Shown here one piece after another: positions 30,507-42,832 of a stretch of 64,000 bases of DNA; the stretch's first letter is position 1, and each line of letters starts with the position of its first letter. The translations under genes were made by a program, and so were the position numbers. The DNA is from Conchocele bisecta (lineage: Eukaryota; Mollusca; Bivalvia; Lucinida; Thyasiridae): positions 73,447,912 to 73,511,911 of the forward strand of contig CM055265.1 in the NCBI GenBank assembly GCA_029237695.1, in the 5' to 3' direction. The notes beneath the pieces are model-generated. The model searched no databases. It was not told the DNA's origin and saw nothing but the letters and a program-made list of their open reading frames with translations.

Positions 30507-31099
30507 AGTTTCATTGGCATTAAAGATTTTGAGGGTACATCCATCAGTATTACTGATTTCTTGTTTGTCCAAATTTCTCCATTTGTTTTATGGACAAATG
30601 TTGAAGCAAAACCAAGATACTGAATGAACCTATATACCGTATTTATTATAATAGTAGCCCCCTCTCTAATAGTAGCCCCCCTCCCATATTTGCATTCTAA
30701 ATATGTTATTTTCGCATACAAAAGCCATTTAAAAATGGCTTTTGTATGTGAAAATAACATTTTAATCCTATTTTCCACATTTTGATCCCCACAAATTGCA
30801 TAGCCCCGGGGGCGTTTGTTTGAATAAATACGGTATGTAATTCTATATCATATGCACCGACGGACACAGCTGGATTGGATAAACCTACATACATATACAG
30901 TGAAACCTCTCTAACCCGGATGTCCCCAGGGATGTCCAGTGTAGGGAGATTCCGCTGTAATTCAGGCATATACGTGTTCCAAAACATTAGTGTATGTTTC
31001 AACCATTATGAACAGACATATTAATCATCAGAGATAAGTAGAGCTTAAACTCATCAAACTTAACCCATTATAGGCCAGATCAAATTACAGTCGCAGGAA
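30507..31099. repeat. Intergenic with TACCGTATTTATT element (copy 2, 30635-30835)
   Basis: 30635-30835 has TACCGTATTTATTATAAT and AATAAATACGGTA ends and a TACAAAAGCCATTTAAAAAT hairpin, matching 23049-23241. A mariner-like CAGTGAAACCTCTCTAACCC end sits at 30898. No gene seen. Confidence 0.7.
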
Positions 31100-31625
31100 A
31101 AATTTTCTCGCTGTTTTCTATATTTCTGTACGAACGTATATGTTGTTACCACTCATATGAATCGTCTCGATGAGATGATTCAAATGAGTGGTAACAACAT
31201 ATTTTTTTATGGAGAAATAAGCGAAACAGTTGCTTAGATAATCTCAGCTATACGGATGACTATCTATTTCATCTGTCTTTTATATTATCTGTGTCTTTAT
31301 AGCTGAGACCCAGACATTATAGAATATGGTCACATTAACAGCCCATTCCGTCCTCGCGTGCTGCGAATAAAACGGGAATAAAAGGATATTCCAGGTCGTA
31401 GGTATATATACATGTTTATTATTGATCTGTGCAAGTATTTTAACAGAACTGCGAAATATTAAACCGCTCGCTTGTCACTAAAACCAGGACAGAATGGCTG
31501 TTATTGTGACATATTTTATAACGCCTGGGTCTCAGCTATAAAGATACAGATCATATAAAAGACAGATGAAATACTAAAAGTCATCCGTATAGCTGAGATT
31601 ATCTAAGCTGAAGCTTCGCTTATTC
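31100..31625. repeat. Compound hairpin element with AGCTGAGATT arms
   Basis: The hairpin at 31135-31203 (CTCATATGAATCGTCTC / GAGATGATTCAAATGAG) is followed by inverted arms AGATAATCTCAGCTATACGG (31230) and CGTATAGCTGAGATTATCTA (31590), with inner TTTCATCTGTCTTTTATATT. The same composite occurs, rearranged, at 38330-38740 and 61810-62211. Confidence 0.7.
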
Positions 31626-31964
31626 ATTACGCAAACATTGTATTAGCGAACATACCTCACTATACCCCCAGTTAGCTATGTAAACAGAGGGTATGATGAG
31701 GTACCCGCGCAATAGGTAATGCGGTCAAATAGGTCACGATGCAGTGACTATTTTCGATCAATAACTTATGTTGTAAGCGATTGTAATGTGTATTTTCAAT
31801 ATTTATATTATTAAAATGTATCATATCGATACCCCTTTAAGTAATATTTGTATATTTTAAATGTATTGATGGTCTCATGAAGCGCATGAATATAAGTATT
31901 AATTAATCCAGCTTATATTGAGGCAAATCACACAGCCTTAAAACATAGTGCTGGAGTATAAACC
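31626..31964. other. No gene seen
   Basis: AT-rich. Nothing supported. Confidence 0.4.
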
Positions 31965-34900
31965 ATATAGTCCGTGAGCCAGATACCGAAACCCTCCCCC
32001 CCCTGTGGGATTTTTGCAGACATATTTTTCCTAAAACTACATTCAATTGCGAGTGTTATGCCGTATGTCTGCGCTCTGTAACCCGCTGGATGAACATATG
32101 GCGCCATTTTGAAGTAGGTCACCCTCAGACTTTTTCCCATCTTCATAAATCACATTTTTAACTAAAAATTGACCAAATTATATCATTTTAATTACATAAA
32201 GTAGTATTTTTGCACTTTTTTTTTTCAGAGATGTTGGACAATATGGAATCTAATAAGGTACACTTAAACAAAATCTGATAATCCAGAAGTAAAATTTTAC
32301 GTGTTTGATTACCCCACCCACCCAATTTCAATGGTAAAATATACATGTTAATAACTTTATGCAAACGTGGTATTTTTTCATATTATCAATGTTAATGTAA
32401 GCTAGGAGTGTCTATTAAACATATCCAATGCAAATACGCCCAATTTTTTTGTGTCTACTGCAAAATATGCAAAGTGAAAAACAACACATTTTTACCATTC
32501 CCCACCCACTAATTTTACAATGGTTATTTCACCAGTATTCAATATTATGCAACGTCAGATCCTTAAAACCGGTTGCTATGGACAGACAACTAGTTACATA
32601 TTTATTAGTATTGTCTATGCAGACTGCAGATACTATTTGTCGAATGTTCGTCCGTCTGTACGCACGCTTCTTAGCTTCTTAAATATTAATTGACTGCATC
32701 GATTGGGAATAATGTACACATATTAATATAGTTCGAGGCATGTGATCATTATCGTCAACAGGAGATAATATACGATAATAGTTATCCATTTGTACATAGA
32801 TTTCTTCTCCTTTTTTACAATATTCAGTAATGGTGTTAATATCGTGCATCAAATATGCCTGACGGAGGAAGAAAATCCTGAAAGCTAAAAACTATTTTTT
32901 TAAGATAAAATAATAAAACCATGTTTTGTTTTCACTTCGCTATCCGACATAAGATGAAACCATACATATAATGGATGAAGTTGGATCAATTTGTTAATTA
33001 TGCAATTTCAAAATGGCCGCCACATTGATAATTTATATATATGTATACAGCAATATATCGCTCGATATGATTGTGGAGATGGACATAATGGTCTAATATC
33101 ATTTGTAACTTCCTTATTATTATATTGAGGTGGCGGAGCAGCCTTATAATCTGGTGGAACATCCTTATGTCGTGCTGATACATCCTTATACATGTAGTGT
33201 GATGCAACTGCCTTATATTGTGATGGAACATATAGTGTGGTGGAACCACATTATGTTGTGAAACTGCCGTATAATGTGATGAAAATGCATTATAGTGTGA
33301 CGAAACTGCCTTATATTGTGGTGGAACTGCCTTATTTTGTGAGGAAACATATGTATAATGTGATGGAGCATCATTATATCGTGGTGGAACATCCTTTGAG
33401 ATGGTGGAACATTCTTATATTTGTAATGAACTGCTGTATACTGCGTGATAACTGCCTTATAGTGTGGCTGAACATCCCTATATTATGGTGTAAACTGCCT
33501 TATAATGTAGTAGAACGGTCTTATATTGTAATTAATTTGCCTTATATTGTCACTAAACATCATTATACTGTGGTGGAACGTCCTTATAGTGTGATGGAAC
33601 ATCATTATATGGTGGTGAAGCCGCCTTATAATGTGGTGGCACTGCCATATAGCGTGACGACACTGTCTTATATTGTGGTGGAACTGCCTTATATTGTGAC
33701 AAAATATCTTTATATGGTGGTGATGTATCCTTATATCGTGATGCAACATCATTATATAGTGGTGGAACTGTCTTATATTGTAATTAATTTGCCTTATAGT
33801 GTGGTGGAAGTGCCTTATATTGTTAGAAACACCATTATAATGTGGTGAAACATCCTTATAGTGTGTGGAACATCATTATCTTGTGGTGAAACCGCCTTAT
33901 AATGTGGTGGGCACTGCCGTATATTGTGACGAAAATGTATTATAGTGTGGTGAAACTGTCATATAGTGTGAGGAAACATAATATTCTGTGTGGAAGGAAC
34001 ATCCTTATATTGTGATGGAACAGCCTATATTGTGACGGAACATCCTTATAGTGATGACGGAACATCCTTATATTGCGATGGAACTGTATTATAATGTGTT
34101 GGAACTGCATTATAGTGTGGTGGTACATCCTTATATTGTGGTGAACTGTCTTACAGTGCAAGTAATGTTCCTGATATTGTGATGGAACATCTTTATAATG
34201 TGGTGAAACTGCCTTATAATGTGTTTTATGCCTTATATTGTGATGAAACTGCTTTATTGTGGTGGCACTGCCTTATAGTTTGAATAAACATATTTATATC
34301 GTGGTAGAACTGCACTATAGTGTGATTAAACAGTATTATGTTGTGATGGAGCATCCGTATATTGTGTGGAACACCCTCATATCGTGATGGAACAAGCTTA
34401 TGTTGTGATGGAAAAGGCTTGTAGTGTGATGTAACATCCCGTATAGTGTAATGGAAACATCCTTATATTGTACCGGAACTGTCTTATAATGTGGTGGAAC
34501 ATCACTACACTGTGGTGGAATGTTACATTGTGGCAGAAGAACATCTTTATATCTGATTGATATAAAAGTGTGATGCTCCATGCAAGTCTTAATTTAGTTA
34601 GATCAAACATGACGCAAAGAGACCCTAACATTTTATCACATGTTTATGTACTGCTACAAAAACGTCGATACTCTATGGAGATACATCTATCTTAACTTAA
34701 CCATCATGATCAATATAGCCCTCTCTTCAAATAGTAGTAGCTGCATCATTTATTTGGCCAGTGTGAATTATTTTATTGCATACATCCAAATAATGTAGCA
34801 CGAGTGTAACATCAAATTAAATGAAGTACAATATATGCCTCCTCACTTCATATACTGTACATTTAATTTAATATAACAATGGTGTTACTATTTATACACA

Positions 34901-36105
34901 TAGCTGTGGTTGTTAACTAATCAATGTTGAATGATACAAATGCTAATAATCAACATAATTAACTGATAATAGACAGATGTCCCGGATTACGTAATACCTT
35001 GATTTCATTTGCAACCATGAATCATCAATCTGTTCACTTACAAGTAACAGGGTCGTACTATTACCATATATTTCAGAGTATTAATAAGATTAAAAATGGT
35101 TCTGTAAGTATTAATTAGACAACTGGTGCAGACAGTGAAAAATTCCTACTACTATGCGAACCTAATTTGATTTGCAATTGTCACTACACATGCCTGATGA
35201 TCATATACATGATTCACATGTATACTGTATTTAAATGTTATTAATACTACACCTAATGGTGACTATTGTGATTGTCACTGATTGTGTCAATCAATCAACC
35301 AATATAATAGATTCTTTCAATCATCACAACCAGTCAGCAAATGTTTTAAACATGTTTTTGTGCATTTTTATACAATTTGAATTGCTGAGAAAAACATGAT
35401 TTTTTATTGTGATTTATGAAAATAAACATATTAGGCGGCCATTTTGAATGTATAACAACATTATTGTATCATGGAACATGACTGTGAATGCTAAGCAAAC
35501 TATATTTAGGTCAATTTGTATTATAATATATGACCATTGCGTGTTTTATAGCATCTTCGAAATTCCAGACAGTAGTAAATATGTAGTTTATGGCGGCCAT
35601 TTTGAAATATTTTGAGAGTTATGATATTTAAAGGGATTACATGTTCCTTTCACAGGTATATATAAGTAATGCAATTAAAAATAAGTGCATTTTAACATCA
35701 TTACAGTTTTGTAATAGTTTCTCAATAATAGTTATATTGAAAATAATGTTGAAAAATGCCAATTTTGGCGGCCATTTTGGAAATTATTGGTATAGTATGA
35801 TGTAATGATGTATAATGTCCATTGTATACCATTCAGTAACCAATTTGGCAAAATAAACACTCGTAGCTATTTACAGGGTTTGTACTTGCCTAAATATCAA
35901 TTAACAGTCATAATATAAACGGCTCAAAATGGCATGGCGGCCATCTTGGAAAATGGCCGCCATTTGTTCATCCAGCGGCTTTTTGAGCGCAGACATTCAG
36001 GATTAATAGACAATAGGCTACTGAATCTGAAAATCATAGTCACCAAAAATCCCACAGGGGGGGGGAGGGGGGGTTATTGGTGGCTCAAGGTCTAATAGTA
36101 TCGTA
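31965..36105. mobile_element. 4.1-kb element with diverged inverted ends
   Basis: The left end (31970-32115) carries GTGAGCCAGATACC, CCCCCCCCTGTGGGATTTTT, TGTCTGCGCTC and CCGCTGGATGAACA. The right end (about 35940-36095) carries the inverses in mirrored order (TGTTCATCCAGCGG, GAGCGCAGACA, AAAAATCCCACAGGGG, GGTGGCTCAAGG). Inner GGCGGCCATTTTG motifs recur at 33011 (inverted), 35433, 35593, 35769 and 35938. The interior holds a 21-bp minisatellite and no transposase. A large non-autonomous element or hairpin-forming locus. Confidence 0.6.
33095..34585. repeat. 21-bp minisatellite, ~1.5 kb
   Basis: Units like AACTGCCTTATATTGTGGTGG repeat every 21 bp (about 70 diverged units), all in one orientation. 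The array opens a 203-codon plus-strand ORF with a 7-residue period (VVELPYI-like) and antisense His-rich ORFs; both are by-products of the 21-bp phase. Confidence 0.85.
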
Positions 36106-37169
36106 TATTATTCATAAGTATATCACTATTAAACATTAATTACAATATGTATGCATATTATTAAAACAGTAGATGCTACCTTTGTTTCACTATATGTGAT
36201 ATTTATAACAAAATATTTTTTTTATTCGTCCGCGTACGGATTTCTGTCACGCAAAGCGCCATTTTCAGTTCATATTTTGACCTGTGCATATGAACCGGAC
36301 TAAGTTTAAACAACGCTCGATTCCGTCCAATTCAAATTTCTCTGCAGAATGTTCAGACTAACTACATAAGTAATGCTGCTAAATAAAGTGTTAACGGCTG
36401 GAACATGGTCATCACTAAAAGGAAGAAACCACAGTCGTATTATTGAAAAATAAGATTTACCCGAGACCTCATGGGGGACGCCATTAATCCAGTGTAAACA
36501 ATAGACCGTGTGATCCCATTCCCTGAGTAGCTGCCGCTTAGTGAAACGGTGTGCTAATCATGATATTATGTTCCCCAATAATTGGAAACGGTTTGAATTT
36601 CTCGGTAAAAACTACGAAAGTCATAAAAAATAACGATGTATATTTAACATTGGATACGCGTAATTACTCTCTCATCTGATCGTCAGTTGTCGTCGATAGC
36701 GATTTAACGTACTGATCTGGTCTTAATTTATTGTCAACTTTCAACGCCATTTACAGAATATATGGCTAATTTTGGAAATAAATAACGGCAAATTACGATG
36801 ACGTCTGCTCTAAAATATCTGTCAACTTGCGGACGTAATTTAATGAAATCGATTATATTTTAAGGCTACATCTGTGACTAATTACGAATGTATGTATGGT
36901 CTTTGGCTACACCCGACACATTACACAGATCTAGTTGTAAATACACGTCGCTTTGTGTGGGGGGAAAAATCGATAATGCGCAATCGTGTGTGACGAGGTG
37001 TTGATCTGACCACACAGCTGTAGCCTGGAGGCAATGTTTTGAAATTGACGTGTCGTTTTGATGTGTGCCGCAACACCTCACTGTCGGAGACAACATGACA
37101 ATCAACGATATACTCTCTATTATACCCAGATCTATTAGATGGCTGGTTATTTAAAAAAAAGAGTAGTTC
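36106..37169. other. No gene seen
   Basis: About 1 kb without repeats I recognise. The 75-codon minus-strand ORF at 36878-37105 has no motif. It is the longest low-repeat stretch in this half of the window and could be ancestral intergenic DNA. Confidence 0.45.
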
Positions 37170-37390
37170 AGTACACCTTCGCCGATATTGTTTTTAGAAA
37201 ATCAGTAATATTTTCCGAAAATGGTGTTGAAAAGTTGACAAAAATTCTATCACCGTATTTAAAAAATCAGTAATTATTTTCCGTAAATGGTGTTGAAAAT
37301 TGACACAAAATATATAGCCGCATTTCTCCGATATTCGTTTAGAAAATCACCAATATTTTCTGTAAATGGTGTTGACACAAAATGCAGCGT
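37170..37390. repeat. Three ~80-bp tandem units
   Basis: AAAATCAGTAATATTTTCCG followed by AAATGGTGTTGA occurs three times at about 37198, 37262 and 37343. Confidence 0.7.
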
Positions 37391-37635
37391 TCACGCGGAA
37401 TTCAAATAAAATAAAAAAATAATAATTTAATAAATAGACGCCGAAGGCTACTGTGTTTGCGGCCAGTGAATTCTGGTCGTGGTAGCCACATGCGCAGTTC
37501 GAACAGTGTTGTGATCAGATGGAGGACAATAATTATTTCAAATTAATAAAAAAATGTTTGCTGTCCGAAAATTAATTAATTGTGACAGCCAACAAAATAG
37601 ATTTTGGGACAGTAAAACATTATATGGTATAGACA

Positions 37636-37735
37636 GTACTTCAAACTTAAAAAAACAGTAACAAACTGTCTGTGTATATCTTACTTAACTTAAAAAAAAC
37701 AGTAACAAACTGTCTGTATATATTACTGAAAGACA
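37636..37735. repeat. Two ~50-bp direct repeats
   Basis: AACAGTAACAAACTGTCTGT preceded by ACTTAAAAAA occurs twice. Confidence 0.7.
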
Positions 37736-37849
37736 GACACTTTCATCGTTGGTAAGTTTCTATCAATTTATAGCTATTTTTATTAAAATCATAAAATTGT
37801 GCAAATATTAAAATCACAAAAATAATATATATGGAAAAAAAGAAATATA

Positions 37850-37940
37850 CCAAGTCGAGGTTTGAACCCCCGACCCTTTCGGGTGGGAATCGGTAATTGA
37901 ATCATAGAAGTCGGCGACCTTAACCCTCACGACTATTGCG
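37850..37940 (-). other. tRNA-like (Ser-type) pseudogene or SINE head
   Basis: On the minus strand GTCGTGAGGGTTAAGGTC resembles an A box/D arm and GGGGGTTCAAACC a B box, with a CCCACCCGAAAGGGT-type extra arm between. Related to 19963-20045. The acceptor stem does not close convincingly. Confidence 0.5.
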
Positions 37941-38271
37941 CCATTTACGACGATTACATTTATACAGAACGTTGCTATCAGTATTACGCAACCATTTCAA
38001 CGTAATAATTATTAAATTATTTGCAACTCCATCTACAACGATACCGTTACAGAGATACGCTATTGAAACAACATGTATTAGTACCCATAACATAACAAAG
38101 TAATGTATCATTATATATCACAGGAGATAGATTAAAACTATATATACTAATAAACAGAACAATCCGCTTGGCTCGTATGAAAATAGTTTGCGTGATATTG
38201 ATTATCTCCCTTGCCGAAAGTAGTTCACTGATTTATTAATTCCAAATAAGACGTGTTTGCGTAATGTTCTC
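37941..38271. other. No gene seen
   Basis: Nothing supported. Confidence 0.4.
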
Positions 38272-38740
38272 CATAAAAATATATGTTGTTAACACTCATA
38301 ATACTCATTTTGGAGATTTTTTCTCGCTGTTTTCTCTATTTCTGTACAAAAGTATATGTTGTTACCACTCATTTGAATCGTCTCATCGAGACGATTCATA
38401 TGAGTGGTAACAACATATACTTTTGTACAGAAACAGAGAAAACAGCGAGAAAAAATCTCTAAATTTTCCTGCTACTGTAAGTGAAATAGTAAAAGTCATC
38501 CGTATAGCTGAGATTATCTAAGCTAAAGTTTCGCTTATTTCTCCATACAAATATATGTTGTTACCACTCATTTGAATCGTCTCATCGAGACGATTCATAT
38601 GAGTAGTAACAACATACATTTTTTTTACAGAAACAGAAAACAGCGAGAAAAAATCTCCAAATTTTCCTGCTACTGTAAGTGAAATAGTAAAAGTCATCCG
38701 TATAGCTGAGATTATCTAAACTAGCGAAACTGTATCGTAG
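38272..38740. repeat. Two tandem compound hairpins
   Basis: Hairpins at 38349-38412 and 38559-38615 (CATTTGAATCGTCTCATCGA arms with AACAACATATAC extensions) are each followed by CTGCTACTGTAAGTGAAATA and CGTATAGCTGAGATTATCTA. Direct duplication of the unit also seen at 31100-31625. Confidence 0.75.
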
Positions 38741-38869
38741 ACATGAATGGAGTGACATTTACGTGTGTGCGGGAGGTTCTACTATAGTTGTGTAGCGGCC
38801 CTCCATGCAGTCGGATGGATCAGTTGAGGTTTCTACAGCAGTCGCTACTGGAACTTTTTGACTGGACAA
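38741..38869. other. No gene seen
   Basis: Short spacer; nothing supported. Confidence 0.3.
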
Positions 38870-39015
38870 ACAGTCGAAGGTAATACATTTATAGGTTATT
38901 TCATTTGTATGTGGATAGATGCACGAGTTCCGCAGCGTGCGATATTGCGCGACTTTAGGAGCACAATATCGTTGCGCGGCAGAACGAGTGGCATATATTC
39001 ACATACAAATCAAAT
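38870..39015. repeat. Foldback with GGTTATTT arms and GCGCGAC core
   Basis: AGGTTATTTCATTTGTATGT at 38892 is inverted as ACATACAAATCAAATAACCT at 39001. The core has inverted GATATTGCGCGAC / CACAATATCGTTGCGCG. Confidence 0.7.
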
Positions 39016-40100
39016 AACCTTTTTAGCCATGTTAACTTTTCGCGTTTACAATGTTAAGTTTTCGAGTTTTAGTCCATTTCTTTGGTACTGTACCACCTAG
39101 GACCACCAAACTTTCACAGCTTCATAACCATGGGGTGCCCACCACATACAACTATCCAACATGTGACCATTTTTAGCCAGGTTTTTTTTGCCGCCGGGCG
39201 GCGGGTGGGCGGCGGGTGGGCGGCGTCCACAATCAATGTTAAGTTTTCGTGTTTGAGTCCATTTCGTTGTTACTGTACCAAACTTTCACAGCTTCATAAC
39301 CAAGGGGTGCCCACCACATATCACTATCCAACATGTTACCTTTTTTTGAACTTGACCCATTTTTTCCGCGCAGTCGACTTAGCCATTTTCAATGTTAACT
39401 TTTCGCGTTTACAATGTTAAGTTTTCGTGTTTAAGTCCATTTCTTTGGTACTGTACCACCTAGGACCACCAAACTTTCACAGCTTCATAACCATGGGGTG
39501 CCCACCACATACAACTATCCAACACGTGACCATTTTTAGCCAGGTTTTTTGTGGAAAAAATCCAGGCTATTGGATTGGCGAAAGCCGGGCGGGCGGGCGG
39601 GCGGGCGGGCGGGTGGGTGGGCGGGTGGGCGGGCGGGCGGCGTCCACAATCAATGTTAAGTTTTCGTGTTTGAGTCCATTTCTTTGTTACTGTACCACCT
39701 AGGACCACCAAATTTTCACAGCTTCATAATCAAGGGGTGCCCACCACATATCACTATCCAACATGTTACTTTTTTTTTAACTTCACCCATTTTTTCCGCG
39801 CAGTCGACTTAGCCATTTTCAATGTTAAGTTTTCGCGTTTTCAATGTTAAGTTTTCGTGTTTAAGTCCATTTCTTTGGTACTGTACCACCTAGGACCACC
39901 AAACTTTCACAGCTTCATAATCAAGGGGTGCCCACCACATATCACTATCCAACATGTTACTTTTTTTTTAAATTTACCCATTTTTTCCGCGCAGTCGACT
40001 TAGCCATTTTCAATGTTAAGTTTTCGCGTTTACAATGTTAAGTTTTCGTGTTTAACTCCATTTCTTTGGTACTGTACCACCTAGGACCACCAAACTACTG
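39016..40100 (+). repeat. Five-unit tandem array with GGGCGG tract
   Basis: Units of about 170-240 bp carry TACTGTACCACCTAGGACCA, ACTTTCACAGCTTCATAA and GGGGTGCCCACCACATA, at about 39110, 39279, 39465, 39705 and 39897. A GC-rich (GGGC)n tract sits at 39585-39640 and a shorter one at 39195-39225. It is terminated by a TTAA-3 end fragment at 40097-40118. Confidence 0.8.
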
Positions 40101-40174
40101 AGTGGGCATGTACCTTTAATGTATTTAATAGCCAAAAGTTTGTCAGCAACAAAACGTGGAATTGACAGTATGTA

Positions 40175-40235
40175 TTGTGGCATAATGGTAGAGCACCGGA
40201 CTTTACCAGAGGTTGTGTGTGGTTTCAATGCCTTA
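40175..40235 (+). other. tRNA-like sequence (A box strong)
   Basis: GTGGCATAATGGTAGAGCAC matches a D arm/A box and GTGGTTTCAATGCC a degenerate B box 45 bases on. Probably a tRNA-derived SINE head or pseudogene. Confidence 0.5.
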
Positions 40236-40660
40236 ACCCATTTCAGATTAAGGATACGCTATTTTTAGACAGCGCGATAGTCGTCACATTGACGAATGTA
40301 CGTACGTCCGTACAAATGTCACACAATCATGCTGCCTGTAATATGGCCTGCGCCATTTGACCTTCACAACTGTGCTTATGAATGCTTCTCACTTTTGGTT
40401 AATTAAGTTTGCCACAGTTTCTCCAATTATTACACTGGGGGCTGACAGGCCATATTTTCATGTGCTGACAGGCCATATTTTCTTCTTAACCGTGTCATAC
40501 ATGTAGTAACAATATCGGTGATAGCGGAGTCGTTCAAATTTTGCATTATTTTAATGCCTTCACAAGTTTTAAAGGCCCTAAGGTCTCGGATGGGGATGAA
40601 ATGTGAGCAAAAAGCTTTGGAAAAGAGCATTTAATGGTAAATTTGTATTGGTTTTCTGAA
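40236..40660. mobile_element. Fragment related to 24611-25230
   Basis: ACAAATGTCACACAATCATG, CTTCACAACTGTGCTTATGA and AAGTTTGCCACAGTTTCTCC match units of the ATGCCCCCG-type element, followed by two GCTGACAGGCCATATTTTC copies. No gene. Confidence 0.5.
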
Positions 40661-40663
40661 TAC

Positions 40664-40870
40664 ATATATATATATATATATATATATATCTATATATATA
40701 TATATATATATATGACCATATATATGATCGCAATTGGCGATAAAAATAAACAATTGGCGATACAAAATTACAATTTTCGGTCAAAAAATCCAAAAAATAA
40801 TAATATTTTTGTTTATTTTTTTTTCGAAAATTGTAATTTTTATCGCCAATTGTTTTTTTTTTTTTTTGAA
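40664..40870. repeat. (TA)n tract plus inverted CAATTGGCGAT repeat
   Basis: A (TA)n/(TATC) run at 40664-40715 is followed by CAATTGGCGATAAAAATAAA. The inverse TTTTTATCGCCAATTG lies 80 bases on. Length is likely to vary between individuals. Confidence 0.8.
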
Positions 40871-41258
40871 GTGGCGATTTTTGATTTTCCCCAGTGGAAT
40901 CCCTGATTATGGTATGCAGGTTGTACAATTAAACAATGGATTCAACATGAAATTTATGAAAAATATTAACCCACTACAATCGGGATACATTTACAATAGT
41001 AGGACACCGCATAATTTCCCTTTGAATCGCTGGTAAGAAATTATGGGACGTCCCTCTTATAGATTCTCATGCAAACATGGCAATATTTGAGGAAAAACAT
41101 GCCATTTCCGCTCTTCAAACAAGCAAAAGCACTTTCAAGTGGTTGAGAGTTGCGGCTGATAGGCAATCATCGTTGACAGACAAGTGATGATTTTATATTG
41201 GAATGCTCTGTCTCATTTGTCAGCACATATCCATGAAGTCTCATTACACAAGTATTAA
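40871..41258. other. No gene seen
   Basis: Nothing supported. Confidence 0.4.
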
Positions 41259-41420
41259 AGCTGCATGCCCACTCAGTAGGCACAAAATGTTATTTATAGG
41301 AATTAAATAAGTGTATAATTGCACTCGTCATTTTTAGAACTGGTGGAATAGTGACACAATTACACACATATTTAATTCCTATAAAGAACATTTTGTGCCT
41401 ACTGAGTGGGCATGTACCAT
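41259..41420. repeat. TTAA-3 MITE, shortest copy
   Basis: AGCTGCATGCCCACTCAGTA and TACTGAGTGGGCATGTACCA ends. TTAA at 41255-41258 but TTAG on the right, where it abuts the TTAA-2 copy. Confidence 0.8.
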
Positions 41421-42060
41421 TAGCCCTTTCAACACCACAGGCCTGTATAGTGGTATTGCCAAAAAGTGTAGATCCAGATGAGCCGGCTCATGATGAGCCG
41501 TCTCATCAGGATCTGCACTTTTTGCCAGTAATTTTCATATTTTTTAAATAAAAAACACCCCCTCTTCATAAATGGACTAGTCTAAAAATAATTTTGTGAC
41601 CATTGCATGGATTGGTTGCAAAATTAACGTATCAAATTCCATTCCAGGGGTGAAAGGGTTAAAGTGGAGCCTCTCTCAATCAGACACTTGGGGGATCTGT
41701 TCTATTGAATTAACAATACTCAGTATTTGTGAGATATTTAGGAAAGTGTTTGTAGAAGTGAGCCCACATAGCAATGTTTACAGGTAGCAGGACAATAATT
41801 GTGTCATCTACGGTCTATTCCACGTTTTGCTGCCGACGAACTTTTGGCTATTAAACACATTGAATCTTAAAAATATTTAAATCTAAGTACTTTTTCATCA
41901 ATAACAATTTCATCAATAACAAAAAAGTCACCGTCCCCAAATATTTTTATTTCATGAAATTCCGTCAAATTAGGGGATAACCATGCTTTGTTTTTTCGAT
42001 TTGGAGCGGTATGTGGGAGGTTTTATGGTCTGTGAATCAGTTTTACGGCGACGCGTCAGC
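41369..42060. repeat. Copy 1 of 692-bp tandem duplication
   Basis: Matches 42062-42753 almost base for base (I see about two substitutions, near 41824 and 42058). It contains the right part of a TTAA-3 MITE, a TTAA-2 MITE (41422-41658), about 300 bp of unique DNA and one arm of the hairpin at 42667-42831. Confidence 0.9.
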
Positions 42061-42061
42061 C

Positions 42062-42753
42062 TATTTAATTCCTATAAAGAACATTTTGTGCCTACTGAGT
42101 GGGCATGTACCATTAGCCCTTTCAACACCACAGGCCTGTATAGTGGTATTGCCAAAAAGTGTAGATCCAGATGAGCCGGCTCATGATGAGCCGTCTCATC
42201 AGGATCTGCACTTTTTGCCAGTAATTTTCATATTTTTTAAATAAAAAACACCCCCTCTTCATAAATGGACTAGTCTAAAAATAATTTTGTGACCATTGCA
42301 TGGATTGGTTGCAAAATTAACGTATCAAATTCCATTCCAGGGGTGAAAGGGTTAAAGTGGAGCCTCTCTCAATCAGACACTTGGGGGATCTGTTCTATTG
42401 AATTAACAATACTCAGTATTTGTGAGATATTTAGGAAAGTGTTTGTAGAAGTGAGCCCACATAGCAATGTTTACAGGTAGCAGGACAATAATTGTGTCAT
42501 CTACGGTCTATTCCATGTTTTGCTGCCGACGAACTTTTGGCTATTAAACACATTGAATCTTAAAAATATTTAAATCTAAGTACTTTTTCATCAATAACAA
42601 TTTCATCAATAACAAAAAAGTCACCGTCCCCAAATATTTTTATTTCATGAAATTCCGTCAAATTAGGGGATAACCATGCTTTGTTTTTTCGATTTGGAGC
42701 GGTATGTGGGAGGTTTTATGGTCTGTGAATCAGTTTTACGGCGACGCGCCAGC
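42062..42753. repeat. Copy 2 of 692-bp tandem duplication
   Basis: One filler C (42061) separates it from copy 1. The TTAA-2 copy is at 42115-42351. The right boundary falls near the centre of a long hairpin, whose other arm exists only here. Confidence 0.9.
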
Positions 42754-42831
42754 GGAGCCGTAAAACTGATTCACAGACCATAAAACCTCACACATACCGC
42801 TCCAAATCGAAAAACAAAGCATGGTTATCCC
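42667..42831. repeat. 165-bp hairpin at duplication boundary
   Basis: GGGGATAACCATGCTTTG...GTAAAACTGATTC arms of about 75 bp are inverted around GCGACGCGCCAGCGGAGCC, with a one-base length difference. Confidence 0.85.
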
Positions 42832-42832
42832 C

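Noticed and set aside
33237..33848. 203-codon ORF with VVELPYI-type repeats
   Set aside because: Seven-residue period is the 21-bp minisatellite read in frame; the antisense His-rich ORFs arise the same way.
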